Part shown: piece after piece, positions 8,508 through 15,453 of the stretch
Layout of the letters: each line of letters begins with the position of its first letter
Numbering within the stretch: position 1 is the stretch's first letter
Assembly: GCA_963661325.1 (NCBI GenBank)
Contig: CAVLBP010000039.1
Coordinates: 1 to 19,198 of the forward strand
DNA from: Pararoseburia sp963661325
GTDB lineage: Bacteria; Bacillota; Clostridia; Lachnospirales; Lachnospiraceae
Direction: 5' to 3'
Length of the DNA stretch: 19,198 bases
Notes under the pieces: model-generated
What the model was told of the DNA's origin: nothing
The model's database searches: none
Seen by the model: the letters and a program-made list of their open reading frames with translations, nothing else
Translations under genes and position numbers: made by a program

Positions 8508-9581
8508 TTATGGCTTTGTCTGGTTCTGTTTGCGGTATTGCAGAGGTGTCATTTTGTATTTTTCCTTAAATACCTTGTAAAAGTGCGTCTGGTTGGTAAA
8601 ACCTAAATCTCTGGAAATGTCAGTGATGCTCTGGTCAGTTTCCAAAAGGCGTATGCCGGCTTCTTTCATGCAAAAATGCATACCATAGTCAAAGAGGGAA
8701 AGCCCTGAGTATTTTTTGCAGATGGCATTGAGGTAAGTCCCGGAATAACTGAGGGTATCGGATAATTCCTTTCTGGAAATATGTCCGTGGTTTGCTTCAA
8801 AGAGTTTTGTGACTTCCTGAAAGAGCCGGTTTTCCGTATCTGTTCCGATGCGGATAGGAAGGGAGTCATAATAGTCCGGGCGCGAAAGATTGTAGAGCAG
8901 GTCTAAAAAGAGACTCTGTACCCGAATATTGGCATCCGGTGCGGGATCGATCGTGATATGTACGATCTGGTCTAAAATGCTGTGCACATGCTTTACCAGA
9001 AATTCGTGCTCCTTTTTGGGAATCAAATCCAGATAATTCTTATTTGCGGATTGCCGTTCATTGATATTGTCGTCCAAAAACTGTAGGAATTTGGAATCCG
9101 TCGTTTTATGTCTGCCAAAAATATGCAGGGTCATACATCCATAGAGGTGTCGCATGAAATCAGAGGAGATCTGAACAAAGGCGACACGGTAGTAATCTTT
9201 GTATTCTTCGGTGTGTCGCACGTTCTTATTGAGGATACAGCAGCTTCCCTTGGTATAAAGGTGTCTTTCATTTTCGATGTTCTGATACACTTCCCCATCC
9301 AGAACGATCATGATCTCATAAAAATCGTGCTTGTGCAGATTTCTGCCGTTAGGTATCTGTTTTACTTCTTTTAGGGATAGTTTCGAGAAGAAGGTATCAT
9401 GTGGCGAGATCATGGTCAATTTTTGATATTCCTCGGGTCTGTCCGGCTGAATGGAGATCAGGGTGATGCGATAGGGATAGTTTAAAATAAATTGATCCGT
9501 GTCTGTGGCATCGTGCTGAATGATAAAGTCATTTTGTGATTGACTGATATCTCTCTTGGGATGGCTGGTCATATAAAACAT
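8508..9581 (-). CDS. AraC-family transcriptional regulator (second copy)
   Basis: A 357-residue regulator that probably controls the divergent gph2 gene and perhaps the convergent gph1. The N-terminal half holds a cupin-type ligand domain at about 82-140 (LHKHDFYEIMIVLDGEVY, then KGSCCILNKNVRHTEEY). The C-terminal double helix-turn-helix covers about 255-357 (SRKELSDTLSYSGTYLNAIC, then the signature GFTNQTHFYKVFKEKYKMTP, ending LQYRKQNQ). The start codon at 9581 is preceded by GAGG eight bases upstream on the minus strand. A TATAAT-like box for it lies at 9608-9613 in a very AT-rich gap shared with gph2. Unlike the first AraC protein it lacks a long charged N-terminal extension. Class certain, ligand unknown. 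Confidence 0.93.
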   Translation of the reverse strand: MFYMTSHPKRDISQSQNDFIIQHDATDTDQFILNYPYRITLISIQPDRPEEYQKLTMISPHDTFFSKLSLKEVKQIPNGRNLHKHDFYEIMIVLDGEVYQNIENERHLYTKGSCCILNKNVRHTEEYKDYYRVAFVQISSDFMRHLYGCMTLHIFGRHKTTDSKFLQFLDDNINERQSANKNYLDLIPKKEHEFLVKHVHSILDQIVHITIDPAPDANIRVQSLFLDLLYNLSRPDYYDSLPIRIGTDTENRLFQEVTKLFEANHGHISRKELSDTLSYSGTYLNAICKKYSGLSLFDYGMHFCMKEAGIRLLETDQSITDISRDLGFTNQTHFYKVFKEKYKMTPLQYRKQNQTKP

Positions 9582-9706
9582 AAATATTACCTCGAATATG
9601 TTAAAAAATTATAAAATTAAAGTTAAAATTGATATGTTTCTATCACATTTAATTATATATGATAAATATATCAAATACAAGTTGTGTTGAAAGGGGTAAA
9701 ACAACT
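9582..9706. promoter_or_regulatory. Divergent promoter region between araC2 and gph2
   Basis: This AT-rich gap must hold both promoters. On the minus strand TATAAT lies at 9608-9613 with no good -35 box. On the plus strand TTGATA lies at 9629-9634 with TTATAT at 9653-9658, 18 bases apart. ATATGTT occurs at 9596-9602 and 9632-9638, a possible regulator site, but base composition makes this weak. Confidence 0.4.
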
Positions 9707-11092
9707 ATGGGAAAAACAAAAGTAAATGAGAAAGGCGTTCCATATGGCGCAAGAGAAAAGATGCCAATGTGGTACAGTCTGATCTGGTCATCCAGAGGTA
9801 TATCAGCAGCAATCAATGTTATTTTGATCGGTTATATCACATTTTTCAGTACGGATATTTTGGGTTTGAGCGCCAGTGTGATCGGTATGATTCTGTTGGG
9901 ATCCAAGGTCATTGATGCTTTTACGGATCTTGGATTTGGCTATATTTTGGATAAGACAAAGACAAAAATCGGAAAAGCAAGACCATATGAAGTATTTATT
10001 GTATTTGAATGGATCTTTACGGTCATCATGTTTGCCGTGCCGGATGCAGGCAAGACCGTACAGTATGTATGGCTCTTTGTTACATATGTTATTATCAATG
10101 CGATTTGTTCCACAGCATTGGGCGGCATCGATTCCGTATATCTGGCAAGAGCATTTTCTACCGATAATAACCGCATCAAGGTAATTTCCGTAAACGGATT
10201 TGTCGTTATGTTCTGCTGCATGATCTTTAACATCATGATTCCACAGTTCCTTGCAAATGAAGGAACAACGCAGAGCGGTTGGATCAAATATGCTATCACA
10301 TTGGCGATCCCAATGGCATTGATCGGTATTTTACGCTTCATTTTTGTAAAAGAGATCGTGGTAGACGAACCGGAAGTGAATGCAGGCGCAGAACAGCAGA
10401 AACTTTCCATGAAGGAATCTATGGGCTATCTTTTCAAGAACAAGTATATGTTCATTATCGTTGGTCTGATGTTCTTTACTTATATTGTCAATAACATGGC
10501 AACAGCGACAACATATTATTTCAAATATATCATGGGTGATGTATCACTGGTATCTATCGTATCTGTGACAGCAATGATCGTAATTCCGGGATTTATCATT
10601 TTCCCATGGCTGGCTAGAAAGATCGGTACGACAAAGATCCTCCAGTATGGTTCCGTGATCGGTCTGGTCGGTATCATCATCCGTACCGTTGGTGGTGCAA
10701 ACATGACAACGATCATTGTCGGTTGTCTTTTATTCCAGGTAGGTATCATGCCGATCACCATGATGATCAACACCTATCTGATCGATTGTATGGATTATGG
10801 CGAGTGGAAAACCGGTGTCAGGATCGAAGGTCTTGTGGCATCCATCAATAACTTTGCCGGAAAATTAGGAGCCGGTATTGCAGCAGGTCTGATCGGACTT
10901 ATCATGGGTCTTACCGGATATGACGGAAGCCTTGCCGTACAGTCTGAGGTGGCAACAAATGCGATCGTCATTTTGTACAACTGGTTCCCACTGGTGCTCT
11001 TTGTCATCATGACGATATTGGCATTTAACTATAAGATCGACAAATTTAAGCCACAGATGGCAGCAGATCTTGCAAAAAAGCATGAACAGTAA
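9707..11092 (+). CDS. GPH-family sugar:cation symporter (second copy)
   Basis: A second 12-helix glycoside-pentoside-hexuronide:cation symporter, 461 residues, likely importing a rhamnose-containing sugar. It opens with GVPYGAREKMPMWYSLIW. Typical family features are an early loop with DKTKTKIGKARPY and the acidic segment YLIDCMDYGEWKTGVRIEG in the second half. The start at 9707 (MGKTKV) follows GGGG (9693-9696) by 10 bases; an in-frame ATG at 9659 lies in AT-rich DNA, has no ribosome site, and would add residues absent from the family. It is divergent from the second araC gene, which suggests that regulator controls it. It differs strongly from the first symporter, so the two probably carry different substrates. 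A strong terminator follows. Confidence 0.9.
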   Translation: MGKTKVNEKGVPYGAREKMPMWYSLIWSSRGISAAINVILIGYITFFSTDILGLSASVIGMILLGSKVIDAFTDLGFGYILDKTKTKIGKARPYEVFIVFEWIFTVIMFAVPDAGKTVQYVWLFVTYVIINAICSTALGGIDSVYLARAFSTDNNRIKVISVNGFVVMFCCMIFNIMIPQFLANEGTTQSGWIKYAITLAIPMALIGILRFIFVKEIVVDEPEVNAGAEQQKLSMKESMGYLFKNKYMFIIVGLMFFTYIVNNMATATTYYFKYIMGDVSLVSIVSVTAMIVIPGFIIFPWLARKIGTTKILQYGSVIGLVGIIIRTVGGANMTTIIVGCLLFQVGIMPITMMINTYLIDCMDYGEWKTGVRIEGLVASINNFAGKLGAGIAAGLIGLIMGLTGYDGSLAVQSEVATNAIVILYNWFPLVLFVIMTILAFNYKIDKFKPQMAADLAKKHEQ

Positions 11093-11120
11093 ACTTTAGA
11101 TAAAACCCTTCTTGTAAAAG

Positions 11121-11158
11121 CGGTGTGTGCAGTCTTTAGATTGCGCATACCGTTTTTT
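11121..11158 (+). terminator. Rho-independent terminator after gph2
   Basis: A 14-pair stem (11121-11134 with 11139-11152, including G-U pairs) closes a TTTA loop and is followed by six T. It isolates the sugar region from the repressor gene downstream. Confidence 0.93.
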
Positions 11159-11163
11159 ACTTG

Positions 11164-11192
11164 TTGACAATAGTTCGGTTGACCGATATATT
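11164..11192 (+). promoter_or_regulatory. Promoter with internal palindromic operator
   Basis: Perfect TTGACA (11164-11169) and TATATT (11187-11192) are 17 bases apart. The spacer contains the perfect inverted repeat TCGGT-TG-ACCGA (11175-11186), ideally placed for self-repression by the XRE protein encoded directly downstream. Confidence 0.8.
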
Positions 11193-11210
11193 AGAGAAAA
11201 GGAGAATGCT

Positions 11211-11792
11211 ATGATCGTCAATGAATTGCTTGAAAAAGAGAATATGTCCCGATACCGTCTGAGTAAAGAGAGCGGAGTGGCTATGACAACGATTACAGAT
11301 ATTTGTAATGGTACAGCAGACCTTTCCAGATGTGCAGCCGGGACTTTATATAAGATTGCACGTGTTTTGGGTGTGACGGTTGATTTTTTACTGGAAAACA
11401 ACCAAACGAAGCCACAGGATTTCAGATGTAACTTTGAGACATTTAAGAGTAACACCTGTCATCATGTAAAAGATCTTGGCGATATAGATTTTATTATTGA
11501 GACACTAGAGACAGATGAGATCCGAAAGTTATATGATAAGCATTGGTATAGGGAATCTATGTATCTTTTGGCAATGGTAGATTATTTATCAAGAAAAAAT
11601 CAGTTACCAATATGTACAAATTATAATGATATCCGAAAGCAGAAATTGGAGAAGCCGTGCTTTCCTATGGGTATTACATTATCCTGTGCGGCAAGTGGTG
11701 ATGATACGATCAAAAAAGAAGCGGTAGAGAAGGCGATACCGGAGTTTATGCGGTTTAATATTGTCGAAAGCGAGGTACGCAATGTCTACTGA
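11211..11792 (+). CDS. XRE-type HTH repressor, putative antitoxin-like partner
   Basis: A 193-residue protein with an N-terminal Cro/CI-type helix-turn-helix at about residues 1-60 (MSRYRLSKESGVAMTTITDI, then LYKIARVLGVTVDFLL). The rest, about 80-193, is a domain I do not recognise by name. It probably represses its own promoter through the palindrome at 11175-11186. The ATG at 11211 follows AAAAGGAG with 6-base spacing. Its last 11 bases overlap the start of the next gene, so the two are translationally coupled. Pairing of a repressor with a nucleotidyltransferase-fold protein resembles AbiEi/AbiEii-type and other toxin-antitoxin pairs, but the antitoxin role is inference. It could also be a simple accessory regulator. 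Confidence 0.85.
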   Translation: MIVNELLEKENMSRYRLSKESGVAMTTITDICNGTADLSRCAAGTLYKIARVLGVTVDFLLENNQTKPQDFRCNFETFKSNTCHHVKDLGDIDFIIETLETDEIRKLYDKHWYRESMYLLAMVDYLSRKNQLPICTNYNDIRKQKLEKPCFPMGITLSCAASGDDTIKKEAVEKAIPEFMRFNIVESEVRNVY

Positions 11793-12313
11793 TAAACCAT
11801 TTACAAAAGAAAATTTAGATTTCTACCTGAAGGAATTGGCAAAGGAGTTTCGGAAAAAGAATGGGACGAAAGTTCCCGCAGAAATTATTCTGATTGGTGG
11901 TGCATCTATTCTTGTAAATTATGGATTTCGTGAAATGACATATGATATGGATGCTATCATCAGATCGTCAAGTGCCATGCAGGATGCAATCCGTATTGTT
12001 GGTGACAGGCTGGATCTGCCGGTTGGGTGGCTTAATACAGATTTTATCAACACCAACTCATATACGCCGAAGTTGATCGAGCATGCAAAATATTATAAAA
12101 CCTTTTCAAATATCTTGCAGATCCGTACGATCTCAGCCGAATATTTGGTCGCGATGAAACTTATGGCAGGAAGACAGTATAAAAATGACCNNNNNNNNNN
12201 NNNNNNNNNNNNNNNNNNNNNNNNNNNNNNNNNNNNNNNNNNNNNNNNNNAATGGCGATAATCTTTCTGATATCTTGGCAATGGCAAGAAAAAAATCCCA
12301 TATTGACAAATGA
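11782..12313 (+). CDS. Nucleotidyltransferase-fold protein (DUF6036-like), interrupted by assembly gap
   Basis: The visible 136 N-terminal residues show a nucleotidyltransferase signature: IGGASILVNYGFREMTYDMD, with G39-G40, G48, T53, D55 and D57 matching the GG...G...T-D-x-D pattern. A SAEYLVAMKLMAGR helix follows, typical of DUF6036/AbiEii-like proteins. The ATG at 11782 has GAGG at 11772-11775 and overlaps the repressor gene by 11 bases; a TTG at 11761 is less likely. The run of N at 12191-12250 interrupts the gene. In the printed frame a stop appears at 12259-12261, but the frame starting at 12251 reads NGDNLSDILAMARKK and ends at TGA 12311-12313, which looks like the true C-terminus. The gap length is therefore probably an estimate and not a multiple that keeps frame. 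Possible toxin of a two-gene module; activity unproven. Confidence 0.75.
12191..12250. other. Assembly gap (60 N)
   Basis: Sixty undetermined bases lie inside the nucleotidyltransferase-like gene. Coding appears to resume in a shifted frame, which suggests the true gap length is not 60. Confidence 0.99.
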
Positions 12314-12332
12314 AAACCTGCGCCTGTATAAT
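12303..12332 (+). promoter_or_regulatory. Promoter of the tyrS T-box leader
   Basis: TTGACA (12303-12308) and TATAAT (12327-12332) have an 18-base gap. The -35 box lies within the last codons of the preceding gene. Transcription should begin near 12339. Confidence 0.85.
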
Positions 12333-12338
12333 GAGGGA

Positions 12339-12649
12339 GATTGATAAATACGTTGATGGAAAAGAGTAGAGATACAGAGATCAGAAGCAGAGAAGCGTCG
12401 GTTGGTGCGAGACGTAGAAGACGGTATCTTGAATACCTTCCTGAGTAGCAGTCTGAACTTGGATTTATGCTAAAAGTAGGATGCGCCGGACTGGCACACG
12501 TTATCGTGCTAAGAGTTTTACATAATGCCTATCAGCAGATGCCATTGTGAGACTTGATGAGGCAGGTATTGTGAGATACCTGTGAATAAAGGTGGTACCA
12601 CGAGTTTACTCGTCCTTTATCTTTGGAAGAAGATAGAGGGCGTTTTTTT
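12339..12649 (+). ncRNA. T-box riboswitch, tyrosine specific
   Basis: A tRNA-sensing leader that lets tyrS be transcribed when uncharged tRNA-Tyr accumulates. Stem I includes the conserved GGTTGGTGCGAGACG stretch. The specifier is TAC (12434-12436), a tyrosine codon, in the usual context TTGAATACC. A Stem III hairpin lies at about 12563-12582. The T-box sequence AAAGGTGGTACCACG spans 12588-12602, with TGGT (12593-12596) able to pair with an acceptor end ACCA, in agreement with discriminator A of tRNA-Tyr. A terminator follows that competes with the antiterminator. Confidence 0.97.
12611..12649 (+). terminator. Regulated terminator of the T-box leader
   Basis: A 13-pair stem (12611-12623 with 12630-12642) encloses a 6-base loop and is followed by seven T. 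It would halt transcription before tyrS when tRNA-Tyr is charged. Confidence 0.95.
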
Positions 12650-12735
12650 GTATAAAACAAAAACGCTCTGTAACAGATCTTCCACGCATAGAATATAGGA
12701 GCAACTTTTGTCAGGTTGCGGAAATGGAGGAAAAA

Positions 12736-13956
12736 ATGACAATTTATGATGAACTGGTTGCCAGAGGACTGATCGCCCAGGTAACAGACGAAGAAGAGAT
12801 CAAGGAGATGATCAATAACGGAAAGGCTACCTTTTATATTGGGTTTGACCCTACCGCAGACAGCCTTCATGTAGGACACTTTATGGCACTTTGCCTGATG
12901 AAGCGTTTGCAGATGGCTGGTAACAAGCCGGTCGTATTGATCGGTGGCGGAACAGCCATGATCGGGGATCCGTCCGGAAGAAGTGATATGCGTCAGATGA
13001 TGACGACAGAGACAATCGCACATAATGTAGATTGTTTCAAAAAGCAGATGAGCCGCTTTATCGATTTTTCAGAAGACAAGGCAATCCTGGTAAATAATGC
13101 AGACTGGCTTATGGGCTTGAATTACGTTGAGTTGCTGCGTGATGTCGGACCACATTTTTCTGTCAATCGTATGCTTACCGCAGAGTGCTACAAGCAGCGT
13201 ATGGAAAGAGGTCTGAGTTTCCTTGAGTTTAACTACATGATCATGCAGAGTTACGATTTTTACATGTTATTCCAGAAATACGGATGTAATATGCAGTTTG
13301 GCGGAGACGATCAGTGGAGCAATATGCTGGGCGGTACAGAACTGATCCGCCGTAAGTTGGGAAAAGATGCCTATGCAATGACGATCAACCTGCTGCTCAA
13401 TTCCGAGGGCAAAAAGATGGGTAAGACCCAGTCCGGTGCTGTCTGGCTTGATCCGAACAAGACATCACCTTTTGAGTTTTACCAGTACTGGCGCAATGTG
13501 TCTGACCAGGACGTTTTAAAATGCCTGCGTATGCTTACTTTCCTGCCACTTGAACAGATCGACGAAATGGACAAATGGGAAGGAAGTCAGTTAAATGAAG
13601 CCAAGGATATTCTTGCTTTTGAACTGACCAAACTGGTGCATGGCGAAGAAGAAGCCGTAAAGGCAAAAGAGGCATCCAAGGCACTCTTCTCTACAGGAAG
13701 TGCTGCAAATATGCCGACCGAGACCATCACAGAGGATATCTTTAACGATGGGACTGTTGACATCTTACAGCTCCTGATCAGCGCAAACTTAGCGACCAGC
13801 CGTAATGAGGCAAGACGTGCCGTTGAACAGGGCGGTGTTTCTGTCAATGGTGAAAAAGTAACAGATTCGCATGCCACATATACAAAGGATGCTTTTGCAG
13901 AAGAATTTATCCTGAAAAAGGGAAAGAAGAAGTTCTGCAAGGTAGAATTGGCATAA
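12736..13956 (+). CDS. tyrS: Tyrosyl-tRNA synthetase
   Basis: Class I aminoacyl-tRNA synthetase that charges tRNA-Tyr in the cytoplasm (EC 6.1.1.1). The 406-residue product has the HIGH-type motif HVGH (45-48), the tyrosine-site region around GGDDQWSNM, the KMSKS-type loop KMGKT (227-231), and a C-terminal S4 RNA-binding domain (about 340-400, NLATSRNEARRAVEQGG). Length fits bacterial TyrRS. The ATG at 12736 is chosen because GGAGG (12726-12730) lies 5 bases upstream; the ATG at 12724 overlaps that site and would add four residues. Expression is set by the tyrosine T-box directly upstream. The PAP2 gene follows after 25 bases with no terminator between. Confidence 0.98.
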   Translation: MTIYDELVARGLIAQVTDEEEIKEMINNGKATFYIGFDPTADSLHVGHFMALCLMKRLQMAGNKPVVLIGGGTAMIGDPSGRSDMRQMMTTETIAHNVDCFKKQMSRFIDFSEDKAILVNNADWLMGLNYVELLRDVGPHFSVNRMLTAECYKQRMERGLSFLEFNYMIMQSYDFYMLFQKYGCNMQFGGDDQWSNMLGGTELIRRKLGKDAYAMTINLLLNSEGKKMGKTQSGAVWLDPNKTSPFEFYQYWRNVSDQDVLKCLRMLTFLPLEQIDEMDKWEGSQLNEAKDILAFELTKLVHGEEEAVKAKEASKALFSTGSAANMPTETITEDIFNDGTVDILQLLISANLATSRNEARRAVEQGGVSVNGEKVTDSHATYTKDAFAEEFILKKGKKKFCKVELA

Positions 13957-13981
13957 TTTTTTAAAATGGGGGTATATACAG

Positions 13982-14560
13982 ATGATAGCGACAATGGGAA
14001 ATGTTTTTTATTTTGACTGGGAGTTTGACCTTTTGTATTGGTTTCAATCCCTGCACAATCCAATCTTGGATAAGATCGTGGTAGCGATTACGTCACTTGG
14101 CAATGCCGGGATCTTTTGGATCCTGTTGACGATCGCTATGCTGATATTTTGTAAGGACAAAAAAGTGGCATGGACATCCGCACTGGCATTGGTATTTTCA
14201 TTGCTGGTGATCAATGTATTTTTGAAAAATACAGTCATGCGCGCAAGACCTTGCTGGATTGACGATTCGGTGGCTTTGCTTGTGAAAAATCCAAAGGATT
14301 ATTCCTTCCCGTCGGGGCATTCCTCTGCCTCATTTGCATCTGCGGTATCGATCGTGCAATATGCTAGATATCGTAAGCAGGGCATTGCAGCAGTGGTATT
14401 GGCGGCATTGATCGCTATTTCCAGAATGTATGTCTTTGTGCATTTTCCGACCGACGTTTTGGTGGGCACGATCCTTGGTATCATCGAGGCGATCTTAGCA
14501 GGCATCATCATCCGTTTTATCTATCGCAAGATGGAAGAAAAGAAGACAAGAGTAGCATAG
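13982..14560 (+). CDS. PAP2-family membrane phosphatase
   Basis: Integral membrane phosphatase of the type 2 phosphatidic acid phosphatase family, 192 residues with about five to six membrane segments. All three catalytic motifs are present: K82 to R89-P90 (KNTVMRARP), PSGH (110-113), and S147-R148 with H154 and D158 (SRMYVFVHFPTD). Likely substrates are lipid pyrophosphates such as undecaprenyl pyrophosphate, or phosphatidate or phosphatidylglycerol phosphate; the sequence does not decide between them. The start at 13982 follows GGGGG (13967-13971) by 10 bases; an ATG at 13994 is an alternative. It begins 25 bases after tyrS with no visible terminator, so it is probably read through from the T-box promoter. 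Confidence 0.93.
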   Translation: MIATMGNVFYFDWEFDLLYWFQSLHNPILDKIVVAITSLGNAGIFWILLTIAMLIFCKDKKVAWTSALALVFSLLVINVFLKNTVMRARPCWIDDSVALLVKNPKDYSFPSGHSSASFASAVSIVQYARYRKQGIAAVVLAALIAISRMYVFVHFPTDVLVGTILGIIEAILAGIIIRFIYRKMEEKKTRVA

Positions 14561-14605
14561 TAGGATTGTATCTATAAAAGTACAATAGATGAGAGGCACT
14601 TTACA

Positions 14606-14634
14606 TTGACACTTTCTGACATTTCCGATATATT
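14606..14634 (+). promoter_or_regulatory. Promoter of the mntP leader
   Basis: Perfect TTGACA (14606-14611) and TATATT (14629-14634) are 17 bases apart, placing the transcript start just before the riboswitch aptamer. Nothing else is seen between the PAP2 stop codon and this promoter. Confidence 0.8.
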
Positions 14635-14644
14635 GAAATGGCTA

Positions 14645-14796
14645 TGAGGGAGTAGCTAGCACATAAGAATTGTGTGATTTGTCAACAGACCCGGCGTTAG
14701 CCTGGCAAATCTTAAATGGTGAGACTCATATGCGTTTGATTTTTATCACATCATAGGTGTAGTAGAAGATCAGGCGCATATGGAGTCTCTTTTTTT
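14645..14796 (+). ncRNA. yybP-ykoY manganese riboswitch
   Basis: The leader has the conserved blocks of this family: GAGGGAGTAGCT (14646-14656), GTCAACAGACCCGGC and a matching GCCTGGC arm, and GGTGAGACTCAT (14719-14730). An expression platform follows. GAGACTCATATGCG (14721-14734) can pair with CGCATATGGAGTCTC (14775-14789) with one bulged G, then seven T. Pairing takes up part of the aptamer, so ligand binding should block the terminator and switch mntP on, as known for Mn2+-sensing members. Confidence 0.9.
14721..14796 (+). terminator. Regulated terminator of the manganese riboswitch
   Basis: A 14-pair stem with one bulged G joins 14721-14734 and 14775-14789 around a long loop; seven T follow (14790-14796). 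The 5' arm overlaps the aptamer's conserved GAGAC, the basis for ligand control. Confidence 0.88.
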
Positions 14797-14847
14797 ATCT
14801 TGTCATTTGGCAAAGCACACGCATTTATGCAGGAAAAAGGAGTAAAC

Positions 14848-15420
14848 ATGGGAGTAATTGAATTAGTCTTGATGGGCGTAGGTCTTGCCATGGACGCGTT
14901 TGCCGTGTCTATCTGCAAGGGTCTTGCCATGAAGAAAGTCAACAAAAAGCAGTGCTTTGTCATTGCGCTTTTCTTTGGCGGATTTCAGGCATTGATGCCA
15001 TTCTTGGGATGGCTCTTGGGAAGCCAGTTCGCGGATAAGATCAGCGCGATCGATCATTGGATCGCATTTGTCTTGCTTGCCTATATCGGTGGCAAGATGA
15101 TGGCAGAGGCAATCAGGGAAAAGGATGAAGTCGTAGAGATCGATCAGATGGATCCGCCACTGGATATCAAGGAAATGTTCATTTTGGCGATCGCGACCAG
15201 TATTGACGCACTTGCAGTCGGCATCACATTTTCTTTTTTGCAGGTCAACATCGTGGAAGCCATTACGATCATAGGTCTGGTAACGGCGATCATTTCTGCG
15301 GTCGGTGTTTTTGTTGGTAATATTTTTGGTAACAAATACAAGACAAAAGCAGAACTGGCAGGTGGTCTGATCTTAGTGTTACTGGGATTGAAGATCCTGA
15401 TCGAGCACCTGTTGGGATAA
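14848..15420 (+). CDS. mntP: Manganese efflux pump MntP
   Basis: Inner-membrane exporter that removes excess Mn2+. The 190-residue product matches the family length and has six hydrophobic segments built as two related halves. The key acidic residues are visible: D16 in AMDAFAVS and D120 in SIDALAVG, plus GGFQALMPFLGW and the polar loop EKDEVVEIDQMDPP. The start at 14848 follows AAAAAGGAG by 5-6 bases; an ATG at 14800 lies just after the riboswitch terminator and would add 16 non-family residues. The manganese riboswitch directly upstream agrees with the function. The CaCA antiporter follows 33 bases later in the same direction. Confidence 0.96.
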   Translation: MGVIELVLMGVGLAMDAFAVSICKGLAMKKVNKKQCFVIALFFGGFQALMPFLGWLLGSQFADKISAIDHWIAFVLLAYIGGKMMAEAIREKDEVVEIDQMDPPLDIKEMFILAIATSIDALAVGITFSFLQVNIVEAITIIGLVTAIISAVGVFVGNIFGNKYKTKAELAGGLILVLLGLKILIEHLLG

Positions 15421-15453
15421 GAGAAGGGCAGTATATTTTTAGGAGGGAAAGAA

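Noticed and set aside
11096..11455. 119-codon minus-strand frame over the XRE gene start
   Set aside because: It overlaps the terminator, promoter and helix-turn-helix coding region on the other strand and lacks supporting signals.
12532..13023. 163-codon minus-strand frame over the T-box and the start of tyrS
   Set aside because: It crosses a conserved structured leader and the tyrS coding region and has no ribosome site or recognisable domain.
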